DNA of 64,000 nt. Source: CAVROP01 sp050008495 (GTDB lineage: Bacteria; Acidobacteriota; Terriglobia; UBA7540). Positions 5,760-13,646 of this stretch are shown here, piece after piece. The first letter of the stretch is position 1, and each line of letters opens with the position of its first letter. The notes beneath the pieces were generated by a model that was not told where the DNA came from, made no database searches, and saw only the letters and a program-made list of their open reading frames with translations. Location of the stretch: contig JBEKMN010000004.1 in the NCBI GenBank assembly GCA_050008495.1, forward strand, positions 1-64,000. The letters are read 5' to 3'. Made by a program: the position numbers and the translations under genes.

Positions 5760-6839
5760 ATGAAGGATCAAGTCTCAGATGAAATGGTCCGACTCGACAT
5801 CTTACGGGATATCTTAACGCGTGGACGAGGCCCCCGTGAAGACAGCGTGGTTCAGGTCGGTGTCGATGACATGGATGATGCAGCGCTCATCAAGGTTTCA
5901 GAGGAAGATTCGTTGGTCATCACCAGTGATTTCGTACGTGGGTCCGGTTTCTACCTCTTCACCATGGGCTACCTGGACTACTTTGATGTGGGCTACTACG
6001 TTATCATCGCCAATCTGAGCGATCTGGCATCAAAGGGCGCCCGGCCCGTAGGACTGACCACGATCGTGCGATATTCGGACCGTATGACAGACCCCGAGTT
6101 CGCCCAAGTTTTCCAGGGCATGCGCGCAGCAGCGGATTTGTATGGTGCTGAGATCGTGGGGGGCGACATCGGCGGTTATAGCGTCGATGTTTTCGCAGCG
6201 ACAGCGTTCGGCTTTGTGAAGACCCGGCAAGCTCTCCTAAGAAAGGGTGCCCGTGTCGGTGATTTAGTGTGTGTTACGGGGAAGATCGGATTGCCGATTA
6301 CGGCTCTCACGTACTTCAAAGAGGTCAAAAGCAAAGGATTCGCGCTGAGCGTCGAGGAGGAAAACAAAGTCTTAGAGTCGTGGAAGAGACCCAAGGCGAG
6401 GTTCAAGGAGGCGTTCATCCTAAGCGGGAACGGACTCGCGTCTTCCTGCCAGGACATCTCGGACGGACTCAAGGGAACGCTTGAACAGATGTCAGCCGTC
6501 AGCGGAAAGGCATTCACTGTATATGAGGACAAACTGCCGGTCGACGGAATCACCGTGAGGATGGCATCTTTTCTCGGAATCCCTAAGGCGCAGATAGCCA
6601 TGAGCGCTTCTGTGGACTTTGAACTGATGTTCACCATGCCGGCGGCCAAGGAGAAAGAGTGCTCACGTCTTTTCCACCAGTCCGGAAGCACATTTACAGT
6701 CATCGGCGAGGTGAGTCCCGGCAAGGAGAACGTTCTGGTCACAGCAGAAGGGCGTAGGGAAACCCTTCCTGGAGTCGCTTGGAAGCAGCAGACTGGTGAT
6801 TATCTGAAGGAAATAGTCGAGGGGGGTACGCATTCATGA
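5760..6839 (+). CDS. ThiL-like / AIR-synthase-related kinase
   Basis: 359 residues with the two-lobe AIR-synthase-related fold of thiamine-monophosphate kinase. Visible family motifs are DDAALI with ITSDF (about 36-56, Mg/ATP), NLSDLASKGARP (about 86-97), GGDIGG (about 133), GARVGDLVCVTGKIG (about 162-176) and SCQDISDGL (about 229-237). These motifs bind ATP and a phosphorylated small molecule in ThiL/PurM/SelD. No thiamine gene is nearby: it is translationally coupled (ATGA overlap) to a HIT protein and followed by an aminoglycoside-phosphotransferase-like kinase, so the substrate is probably not thiamine phosphate. A GAGG lies 14 nt before 5760; an in-frame GTG at 5745 is the alternative start. 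Confidence 0.75.
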   Translation: MKDQVSDEMVRLDILRDILTRGRGPREDSVVQVGVDDMDDAALIKVSEEDSLVITSDFVRGSGFYLFTMGYLDYFDVGYYVIIANLSDLASKGARPVGLTTIVRYSDRMTDPEFAQVFQGMRAAADLYGAEIVGGDIGGYSVDVFAATAFGFVKTRQALLRKGARVGDLVCVTGKIGLPITALTYFKEVKSKGFALSVEEENKVLESWKRPKARFKEAFILSGNGLASSCQDISDGLKGTLEQMSAVSGKAFTVYEDKLPVDGITVRMASFLGIPKAQIAMSASVDFELMFTMPAAKEKECSRLFHQSGSTFTVIGEVSPGKENVLVTAEGRRETLPGVAWKQQTGDYLKEIVEGGTHS

Positions 6840-7486
6840 ATTGTTTGTTCTGTGAACTCGCTGACTCGCACCAGCAGCGCCATTCAATGCCTGAAGATCA
6901 TGCCTTGGCCACCTCTGATAACTTCTACGCAAAACCCGCCCTAGGTCAGTTTGTCGATGGATACATGCTAATTATCACAAAGCGCCACTACAGGACGCTT
7001 TCGGAAATCAGTCCGAACGATTTCACGGAGTTCGACCGCTTTCAGGATCGCCTGTCGAAGATCCTTATGCAACTCTACGACTCCCCGATTCTTGCCTTTG
7101 AGCACGGGTGTACCAACGCGCAGCGTAGGGCGGGTAGCTGTATAGACCATGCTCACATGCACCTGCTTCCGTTTCGGAACGACATTTCGGGGTACCTCAA
7201 GTCCCGATTTTCCTTCAAGGTCCTGAAGTCAACCGAGGAACTCGGGACGTGCTCATCGCGAGGAGTTTCCTACCTGTATTACGAATGGGGAGGGGGCGAA
7301 AAGCTGGTATTTCAAGTGGATGTAAACATTCCAGGGCAGTATTTGCGAAGGGTTGTCTGTGAGCAGTTGGGCCAGCCCGATGTCTGGGACTGGGCCGCAC
7401 ATCCCTTCAGGGACAGAATTCGAGCCTTTACGGCTGCTTACACAGCAGCATGTCGCGAGGGAGTTGGGGCTGCAATTCAAGGCTGA
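6836..7486 (+). CDS. HIT-family nucleotide hydrolase/transferase
   Basis: 216 residues. The HIT motif DHAHMHLLPF (His-x-His-x-His) sits at about 103-112 and marks nucleotide phosphoramidase or Ap4A-hydrolase type enzymes that act through a histidine-nucleotide intermediate. The N-terminal CLFC may bind zinc, as in some HIT proteins. It is longer than typical 110-150-residue HIT proteins, with about 80 extra residues after the motif. The start overlaps the previous stop as ATGA (6836-6839), so it is cotranslated with the ThiL-like gene. The substrate is unknown. Confidence 0.8.
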   Translation: MNCLFCELADSHQQRHSMPEDHALATSDNFYAKPALGQFVDGYMLIITKRHYRTLSEISPNDFTEFDRFQDRLSKILMQLYDSPILAFEHGCTNAQRRAGSCIDHAHMHLLPFRNDISGYLKSRFSFKVLKSTEELGTCSSRGVSYLYYEWGGGEKLVFQVDVNIPGQYLRRVVCEQLGQPDVWDWAAHPFRDRIRAFTAAYTAACREGVGAAIQG

Positions 7487-7521
7487 CCAAGCGGTTCGAG
7501 GCTCCCGACCAGGGTGATTAC

Positions 7522-8679
7522 ATGAATGCGCCAACGAATACAGATTGGAAGGTAAATCAAGCCTTTCTTAAGGACAGCGAGGAAGAACTTATAAAACGTT
7601 GCTTCAGCAGCAGTAATCTGCCCGCGGACGAGATAAGCGTGAAACAACTAGGACGGTATGGCAAATCAGGGGCACGACTTCTTCTCTGTCACCTTGGAGA
7701 AATACCATACGTTGTAAAGATCCACGACAAAGAGAAGATTGAAAATGAACACTCGCGGATGACAAGCGTGTGCCGCTATTTCCGCGAGGCAAGTGATCTC
7801 CCAGCCCCTCCTGTTTTCATAGACGGTGACGGTGCATTGCTGTACCGTTACCGAGGGGACGCCGACAAGGAGAAGCGGAAAGGCGCAAGGACCCTGAGTG
7901 AGATGTTGTACGAAAGCGAAGACTACGGGCAGACTTTTTCGTCAAAGGATGAAGAGATTACCTTACGTTTGGACGGGACGTGGCATCAGTGTGAATCGGC
8001 AAGGGGCGTCGCGAAGGTCCAACCGTTCGTATTTCTGGAGGGCTACAGCGAGTACCTGCGGCAGAAAAAAGCGAGCGACGTTCTTAAATCCATCTTCGGC
8101 CCGGACCGTACCAAGGAGGAGTTCGAATTCCTCGGCAGCCCTGTCAACAATCCTTTGGTTTTCATCGAACACGAGTGCTTTCGGGCCAAACAGGAGGTCA
8201 AAACCGGACCCGTCCACGGAGATCTGCACGCCACCAATGTAATGGTAGATAAATACAGCGGAGTACAGCTCATCGACTTTGCATGGGCCCACCCTTCTAA
8301 TCACGTATTGATCGACTATGTGCTGATGGAGAATTCTGTCAGGTTCTTACTGTTCCCTCATCAGGTTAATCCTGGTGAACAGCTCAAAGTCGACACAAAA
8401 CTGCTCGACGCGGATGGAGCCGAGGCCCTGAAGGTCTGGAATAAGGGATCTCCGTTGGATGGCTACTACAGGCGCTTAGGCGTAGTGTTAAGTCACATCC
8501 GAGGCGCGGCGGCGGATCTTCTGCGCACTAATGATGATCGCGGTTTCCTTGAGTACCTGGCAGCACAGTTCCTGATCCTTTTTGGCCAAATGGCGTACCC
8601 AGACTACAACCGGCTCATCGCCGCGCGCGCGCTCGGGTTGATTGCTCAGAGACTGGCCCAAGGGAAGTTCGCAGCTTAA
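7522..8679 (+). CDS. Aminoglycoside-phosphotransferase/kinase-like protein
   Basis: 385 residues with the protein-kinase-like fold of APH enzymes: the catalytic loop VHGDLHATNVMVD (about 231-243) and the metal-binding VQLIDFAWAH (about 249-258). An N-terminal ATP-lobe lysine is plausible in IPYVVKIHDK (about 66-75). These enzymes phosphorylate small molecules or proteins; the target is unknown. The ATG at 7522 is chosen because GGGTGA precedes it at 7513-7518; an in-frame start at 7450 would overlap the HIT gene. It is the third gene of the ThiL-like/HIT operon, with 35 nt between stop and start. Confidence 0.75.
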   Translation: MNAPTNTDWKVNQAFLKDSEEELIKRCFSSSNLPADEISVKQLGRYGKSGARLLLCHLGEIPYVVKIHDKEKIENEHSRMTSVCRYFREASDLPAPPVFIDGDGALLYRYRGDADKEKRKGARTLSEMLYESEDYGQTFSSKDEEITLRLDGTWHQCESARGVAKVQPFVFLEGYSEYLRQKKASDVLKSIFGPDRTKEEFEFLGSPVNNPLVFIEHECFRAKQEVKTGPVHGDLHATNVMVDKYSGVQLIDFAWAHPSNHVLIDYVLMENSVRFLLFPHQVNPGEQLKVDTKLLDADGAEALKVWNKGSPLDGYYRRLGVVLSHIRGAAADLLRTNDDRGFLEYLAAQFLILFGQMAYPDYNRLIAARALGLIAQRLAQGKFAA

Positions 8680-8992
8680 GTCCCGGTCTCAACCCCAGTT
8701 GGTGGGGCTCTCGTTTTGCGCACGGACGGTGTGATTCGCGTCCCTCATGGGCGCGCCCCTTCGCTCCACCAAACCGACCGTGGCGCACAAACTCCAGACT
8801 GTTCACACGCCACCCGACGCTTTCGTCCCCTTGGTTACCGCTCTTCGCGTGCACCGCTGTTCGCCGTGCACTTGCTTTCTTTCGTCCCTGGGTGTATACA
8901 TGCGGCAAGGTACTTAACTGCGGCTATGAGCGACCATCTCCAGGAACCGCAGAGATTCGAAATCCGCGCATCCTCGCAACCGGAGGAAATTT
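8680..8992. other. Intergenic stretch with a small hairpin, no gene seen
   Basis: CCCCA/TGGGG (8693-8707) followed by CTCTCGTTTT could be a weak terminator for the preceding operon. No credible coding frame or clear promoter is visible in the rest. GGAGG at 8982-8986 belongs to the next gene. Confidence 0.35.
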
Positions 8993-10108
8993 ATGCCAGA
9001 GAAAACTGAGCCGACAGAACCAGGACAGAAGCCACTGGAGAAGCCCAAGGGTAGGAGAGCCCAAATAAGCGTCCACTCGGGTAGGGGCGCCCCTTGGACT
9101 TTCCCAAAGAACACCTTGGAGGAAGCCATCAGGGTGCCCAAGGCGGTAGAGGAAAAGAACGCGGGGAATCCCATGCACGCTGGTGATCTCGCCAAGGCGC
9201 TCGGGTTCCGCCAACCAGGCGATTGGCGGTTCCTCGACCTAGTCAAGTCGGCAAATTTGTACGGACTCGTGTCGGGGTCGGGGAGAACCGCAAAAGTCGC
9301 CGTTGAAAAGTTGGGACAAGACATAGTCGCTCCGAGTTCGCCGCAGCAACGCCAGGAGGCATTGCTCGCCGCCTTTCGCAAGGTCCCAGAGTTCGTTGAG
9401 GTCGAACAATTCTATGGCGGGAAGCGAATCCCGGAAGATGAATTCTTCACCAACACTCTTACCCGCGACTTTAAGATCCCTCGCGATAGGGTCGAGCGCT
9501 TCGCTGATATATTCCTTGCCAATCTTAAGTTTCTGCGCGCTTTCAATGCAGGCGCGGTTGCAACTGGGGAGACCCGCCCCGCCGCGCCTTCCGCGCCTGA
9601 AGGGGAGCCTGCCGAGGGGGTTGAGCTGGCGCATATCGGCCCGCGGGAGGCTCGAGTCCGCGAGTTCCTAGACACATGTTTTGTAATGATGCCGTTCGGT
9701 TCGTGGTCCGACAGGTATTACCAAGAGATTTATGTGCCAGCGATAAAAGAGGCTGGGTATGAGCCGGTTCGGGCCGATGAACTGTTCACAACCGGCAGTG
9801 TGATGGAACAGGTGTGGGACCAGATCTCAAAGGCAAAAGTTCTCCTCGCAGACCTAACAGACAAAAACCCTAACGTTTTCTATGAGCTCGGCCTCGCCCA
9901 CGCCGCTCGAAAGCCCGTCGTATTTTCCTCGGCTAGAGTTGAGGACGTTCCGTTTGATCTTCGACACTTGAGGGTCATCATCTACGATACACGAGAGCCG
10001 GAATGGGCAGCAACGCTCCGCAAGTACGTTACCGACTATCTCAAGAACGCGAGCAAGGATCCGGAGAAATCGATACCGCACCCATTCCGAACGGTACTAG
10101 AGGACTGA
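8993..10108 (+). CDS. Protein with C-terminal nucleoside deoxyribosyltransferase/TIR-like domain
   Basis: 371 residues. The N-terminal part (about 40-185) looks like one or two helical, winged-helix-like modules (HAGDLAKALGF; LVKSANLYGLVS) that I cannot name. A Pro/Ala-rich linker (about 190-215) leads to a C-terminal domain with FVMMPFG (230-236), ADLTDKNPNVFYELGLAHA (286-304) and a likely catalytic Glu298. This signature is shared by nucleoside 2-deoxyribosyltransferases and related NAD-cleaving TIR-like domains of conflict systems. GGAGG 6 nt before the ATG fixes the start. It lies 273 nt upstream of a TIR/caspase/SLOG operon, so an immune role is inferred, not shown. Confidence 0.7.
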   Translation: MPEKTEPTEPGQKPLEKPKGRRAQISVHSGRGAPWTFPKNTLEEAIRVPKAVEEKNAGNPMHAGDLAKALGFRQPGDWRFLDLVKSANLYGLVSGSGRTAKVAVEKLGQDIVAPSSPQQRQEALLAAFRKVPEFVEVEQFYGGKRIPEDEFFTNTLTRDFKIPRDRVERFADIFLANLKFLRAFNAGAVATGETRPAAPSAPEGEPAEGVELAHIGPREARVREFLDTCFVMMPFGSWSDRYYQEIYVPAIKEAGYEPVRADELFTTGSVMEQVWDQISKAKVLLADLTDKNPNVFYELGLAHAARKPVVFSSARVEDVPFDLRHLRVIIYDTREPEWAATLRKYVTDYLKNASKDPEKSIPHPFRTVLED

Positions 10109-10381
10109 TCTATTTGGAACATGTGCGGGCCGGCAGGAGCTCCGGGGCCCGCCTAAAGCGGGCAGCGCCACGGTACAGGCACCTTTCAACCCCCGCGGTT
10201 CTGTGTTTGCGTGTACGTACGGCCTTTGGCTGTCCTTGGAGCACAGGGTGGCACGGGGTTTGACAGCGTCCGAGTCCTGGAAAGTCGTCGCCGAGCCTCG
10301 CACTGCGCCAGCCACTCACCATACGCGAGGGGGGCACGGCCTGACCAGCTAAGTTCAAGAAGTGAAAATAACGGAGGACGC

Positions 10382-10768
10382 ATGGCATCCAACAATCGCA
10401 TTTTCATTAGTTTTGCCGTCGAAGATAAATGGGCGCGGGACTACCTCGTGGGACAAGCCAGGAACGACAGCAGTCCCTTTGAATTCGTGAACATGTCCCT
10501 GAGCGAACCATTTGATGCGCAGTGGAAGACCAAATGCCGCTCACGCGTTAAAGGCTGTGATGGGGTGATCGCGATGGTCAGCAAGAACACTAAAAACGCA
10601 ACCGGAGCCCTGTGGGAAATCAAGACCGCAAAGGAAGAGTTCGTGCCTGTAAGGGGCGTGTATACCACCACAGATGACCGTCCCGCTACGCTGCCTGCGG
10701 AACTCGCGGGTGTACGCGTTGTGGCTTGGACATGGGCCAACATCAAGTCCTTTCTCGACAGCCTTTGA
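10382..10768 (+). CDS. TIR-like (ThsB/DUF1863 type) protein
   Basis: 128 residues forming essentially one TIR-like domain: strand A FISFAVEDKWARDYL (8-22), a mid segment SRVKGCDGVIAMVSKNT, and ALWEIKTA (76-83), where Glu79 matches the position of the TIR catalytic glutamate. The closest pattern I recognise is the MTH538/DUF1863 TIR-like domain found in Thoeris ThsB, which makes a cyclic ADP-ribose type signal from NAD when phage is sensed. The start at 10382 is set by GGAGG 5 nt upstream. It is followed after 20 nt by the caspase-like gene and then the SLOG gene, all in the same direction with small gaps. Confidence 0.75.
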   Translation: MASNNRIFISFAVEDKWARDYLVGQARNDSSPFEFVNMSLSEPFDAQWKTKCRSRVKGCDGVIAMVSKNTKNATGALWEIKTAKEEFVPVRGVYTTTDDRPATLPAELAGVRVVAWTWANIKSFLDSL

Positions 10769-10788
10769 ACACATCCGTGGGAGGACGA

Positions 10789-11760
10789 ATGGCTAAGCGA
10801 GCCCTCATCGTTGGCATTAACCATTACGAACACGTCAACTCCCTGACCGGCTGCGTCCCCGATGCGACCGAGATGCAGTCGGTGCTCTCCCGCCATTGGG
10901 ACGGGAGCTCGAACTACGACTGCAGGCTTCTCGTCAGTCCCGGCCCAGCACCGATCACAAAGGCGTTCCTAAGAAGTCAATGGCGGGAGTTGTTTGGGGA
11001 CTTTAGAGACGATGTCCTATTCTACTTCTCGGGACACGGTTGCCCCACGGAGGTCGGCGGCTACCTCGTGACGCAAGATGGTACGTCGGACGATCCCGGC
11101 CTGCCGATGGAAAACGTGGTGACGATGGCCAACAGTTCGTCAGCGCGTACGGTTCTTCTTATCCTTGACTGTTGTTTCAGTGGTTCTCTCGGCAATCCGG
11201 CGAGCTTGCAGGGTGGCACTGTTGAAGACCGTGCCCTTTTGCGTGAAGGCGTGACGATCTTGGCTGCCTCCCGCCCCACGGAGGTCTCGGTCGAAACCGG
11301 TGGACACGGTCTCTTCACAAACTTGGTACTTGGAGCTCTCCGGGGGGGCGCGGCAGACGTTCGAGGTCGGGTGTCAGCCGCGTCGATCTACGCGTACGCT
11401 GAAGCGGCGCTCGGGGCTTGGGACCAGCGCCCGCTCTACAAGTCTCATGCAGCGCGCCTTGATCCTGTGCGCCTCTGCGAGCCCAAGGTCCCAGATCCGC
11501 TCCTGCGCGAGCTGCCCAATTACTTTCCTCGTGCGGACCACGAATACAGGCTCGACATGACCTACGAGGAAACCAACCTCGGAGCTGCGGTCCCAGCGAA
11601 TGTGGCCATCTTTAAGAAATTCAAGCAACTTCAAATTGCAGGACTACTTCGGCCAAAGGCAGGGAGCGATTTGTATTGGACAGCCGAGCGTTCGGGCCGC
11701 GTGTTGCTCACCGACCTTGGCAAGTTTTATCTTCAGCTTGTAAACAATAATCGGATTTGA
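10789..11760 (+). CDS. Caspase-like (peptidase C14) protease with C-terminal winged-helix-like region
   Basis: 323 residues. The caspase/metacaspase fold is clear: ALIVGINHY at the N-terminus, catalytic His83 in FYFSGHG, and catalytic Cys129 in LLILDCCFSG. The C-terminal part (about 245-323, FKKFKQLQIAGLLRPK then VLLTDLGKFYLQL) looks like a winged helix and may sense a ligand or partner. No signal peptide or membrane segment is seen, so it should act in the cytosol. GGGAGGA before the ATG at 10789 sets the start. Placed between a TIR-like and a SLOG-like protein, it is best read as the protease effector of a TIR-signalled immune system (inference). Confidence 0.85.
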   Translation: MAKRALIVGINHYEHVNSLTGCVPDATEMQSVLSRHWDGSSNYDCRLLVSPGPAPITKAFLRSQWRELFGDFRDDVLFYFSGHGCPTEVGGYLVTQDGTSDDPGLPMENVVTMANSSSARTVLLILDCCFSGSLGNPASLQGGTVEDRALLREGVTILAASRPTEVSVETGGHGLFTNLVLGALRGGAADVRGRVSAASIYAYAEAALGAWDQRPLYKSHAARLDPVRLCEPKVPDPLLRELPNYFPRADHEYRLDMTYEETNLGAAVPANVAIFKKFKQLQIAGLLRPKAGSDLYWTAERSGRVLLTDLGKFYLQLVNNNRI

Positions 11761-11763
11761 CAC

Positions 11764-12240
11764 ATGAGGGTTGGCGTTACAGGTCATCAAGAACGGAGAG
11801 GCATTGAGTGGACATGGGTGAAGCACGCGATTCGAACCGAGCTAAGTAATCGGGCAGACGTTCAGAAGGCACTCTCGTCACTTGCAGCCGGAACCGACCA
11901 AGTCTTTGCTAAGGCGGCGATGAGTCTCGGCATTCCTGTTATTGCTGTCCTGCCCCTCGAAGGATATGAGCGATTCTTCAAGGGGCGTTCCCTTGCCCAG
12001 TACACGGCCTTATTGCGCCGGTGCGAACCGATCCAGCTCATATGGAAAGGCCACCCTGAGGAAGCTTTCCTGCGCGCGGGCAAGTTCATAGTGGAGAACT
12101 GTGATCTGCTAATTGCTGTTTGGGACGGAGCCGCTGCAAAAGGCCTGGGCGGGACGGCCGACGTTGTTGCCTTCGCCAAACGCAAGCGCAGGCCGATCTT
12201 CCACATCAACCCGTTCACCAAGTCCGTGCTTCAAATCTGA
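11764..12240 (+). CDS. SLOG-like nucleotide-sensing/processing protein
   Basis: 158 residues with SLOG/DprA-LOG type features: RVGVTGHQ at the N-terminus (nucleotide-binding glycine turn), SLAAGTDQVFA (about 39-49), and AVWDGAAAKGLGGTADVV (about 118-135), the acidic/GG motif typical of the superfamily. SLOG domains bind or process NAD-derived and other nucleotide signals; in ThsA of Thoeris a SLOG domain binds the TIR product. Here it is a separate protein, 3 nt after the caspase stop codon, so it is cotranslated and probably the signal receptor or modulator of the caspase (inference). Confidence 0.75.
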   Translation: MRVGVTGHQERRGIEWTWVKHAIRTELSNRADVQKALSSLAAGTDQVFAKAAMSLGIPVIAVLPLEGYERFFKGRSLAQYTALLRRCEPIQLIWKGHPEEAFLRAGKFIVENCDLLIAVWDGAAAKGLGGTADVVAFAKRKRRPIFHINPFTKSVLQI

Positions 12241-12349
12241 GGCCCGCGAGAGCGAGTTTCGACCTGCGTACCCTTCCTTTGCCTTTCCAGTGGGCGGGGG
12301 AGGAGGGCGCGGACGATGCGCGGCCTTTTTGTCTCTGCACATTTTTCAC

Positions 12350-12378
12350 TTGACAAACAAGGAGACATAGGCTAGACT
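12350..12378 (+). promoter_or_regulatory. Sigma-70 type promoter ahead of a repeat array
   Basis: TTGACA (12350-12355), 17-nt spacer, TAGACT (12373-12378). No convincing coding sequence follows for more than 1 kb; what follows is the palindrome/repeat array, so the transcript may be non-coding. Confidence 0.6.
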
Positions 12379-12477
12379 TGTTTTGTGGGGTTGGGCAGGG
12401 GTCAGGCCCTGCCGGATAGGTTATGCGCCCTTTTTTGTTATCGGTTCCTGCCTGTGGTTTCTGCCTCCAAGTGCAGT

Positions 12478-13100
12478 CGAGAAGTCGAGGAGTGCAAAAG
12501 CAAGGGCAGGTAGGCAGATGGGCAGGTGGGCAGATCGTTGTCGAGGAATTGGACACCAATTGCCGACCGCAAGCGAAGGACCGCAGGCCGGAAGACGGCA
12601 CCGGGGTCCCCAACGTCTCGACTGCCCGACTCCTCGACTACAAAATCGAGGGAACAAAGCGAGAATGTCTATGAAAACAAACAGTCGAGAAGTTGAGAAG
12701 TCAAGAAGTCGAGGAGTTGTGAAGCCAGATCAAGAGGTCAGGCGAGGAGATGCCTATGGGTTGTCACTCTTCGACTTTCAACTCTCGACTGTCAACTGCT
12801 TGACTCGAATTCGACGGAACAAAGCGAGAATGTCTATGAAAACAAAGGAAGAGGTCAAGAAGTCGAGAACCCCCTCACCCGGTTCGCTACTCTCGCCACC
12901 CTCCCCGATTTCTGGGGTCCGATGGTCCGATCCGAATCGGACCAGAAATCGGACTCCCCAGGGAAGAGGGCTGCTGCTGACGAGGTTTGGTCGGGACGCC
13001 GACTGCTTGTCACTCTCCGACTCTCAACTCTCGACTTCTGGACTTGAATTCGGGGGAACAAAGCGAGAATGTCTATGAAAACAAAGGACAAGTGCAAAAT
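12478..13100. repeat. Array of three 31-bp direct repeats alternating with GTCGAGAAG-type palindromes
   Basis: A 31-bp sequence beginning GGAACAAAGCGAGAATGTCT occurs identically at 12651-12681, 12816-12846 and 13055-13085. Between copies lie GTCGAGAAGT-type stutters and, later, their complements (TCGACTTTCAACTCTCGACT), enclosing unrelated centres. The second centre contains a long dyad near 12905-12956. Each repeat ends in an ATG-containing box (TCTATGAAAACAAA), but no plausible protein follows. The same GTCGAG stutter occurs at 20285-20462 and 32594-32761 without the 31-bp box. Confidence 0.8.
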
Positions 13101-13252
13101 GTCGAGGAATGGAGAAGCGGAAACCAACCGGCAGCCCCATCTTTCGGGCCGCATCCCGGCTGTCGGCGGGCTGCGGCTCGACTTCTCGACGCCCCAACTT
13201 CTCGCCGATGAGTGCGGCTATTCTAGCGCGCCGCGCCTGCTTGAATTTCGCA

Positions 13253-13337
13253 ACAACCACCCCCTGCCCCCTCCTTACCAAGAAGGGGACTAAACCCGGC
13301 GATTCCCCTCCTCGCTGAGGAGGGGCCAGGGGTGGTG
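13253..13337. repeat. CCCCTCCTTACCAAG-type palindrome, copy 1
   Basis: AACCACCCCCTGCCCCCTCCTT pairs, with small mismatches, with GAGGAGGGGCCAGGGGTGGT. A second copy is at 51994-52107. The remaining 13338-13646 stretch shows no gene or clear site. Confidence 0.7.
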
Positions 13338-13646
13338 AGCGCGCATCCGTTGACAATGGTTACTTAGGACACACACGGGCCCGCCCCTCCTCTTTAAAGC
13401 CGTTCTCGGTAGGCTAGGTTGTAGTCTCGAAGGCAATAGCCGCCGCCAGGCGGATCACGTGGAGACGATCAAGGCAGACTCATTCCGCTGGAGGGGTGAA
13501 AGCTCTGCCAACGGCTCCTGGCGAGTTTACGAGGAGTGTTCCCCGCGCCGCATCAAAGCCCTGCGACGATGAGCGCACGACGGCTTGCTGCTCAGCCCGC
13601 TCCGAGGGAGAGACGTTCCGTCTGCGACACGGTCCGGACGAGGCAC

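Noticed and set aside
5760..6839. Housekeeping thiamine-monophosphate kinase (thiL)
   Set aside because: The motifs fit the superfamily, but the operon context (HIT, APH-like kinase, conflict genes) and absence of thiamine genes make the specific name unsafe.
10125..10152. GCGGGCC/GGCCCGC hairpin as terminator after the 8993-10108 gene
   Set aside because: The loop is 14 nt and there is no T-run; too weak to annotate as a terminator. No gene was found between 10109 and 10381.
12383..13078. 231-codon frame through the repeat array
   Set aside because: The product is a translation of the repeat stutter (SRSRG, LSTVN, NKARMSMKT repeated), with no domain.
12651..13085. CRISPR array suggested by three identical 31-bp repeats
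   Set aside because: The spacers are 134 and 208 nt, unequal and full of GTCGAG stutter; the repeat is not palindromic and no cas gene is present.
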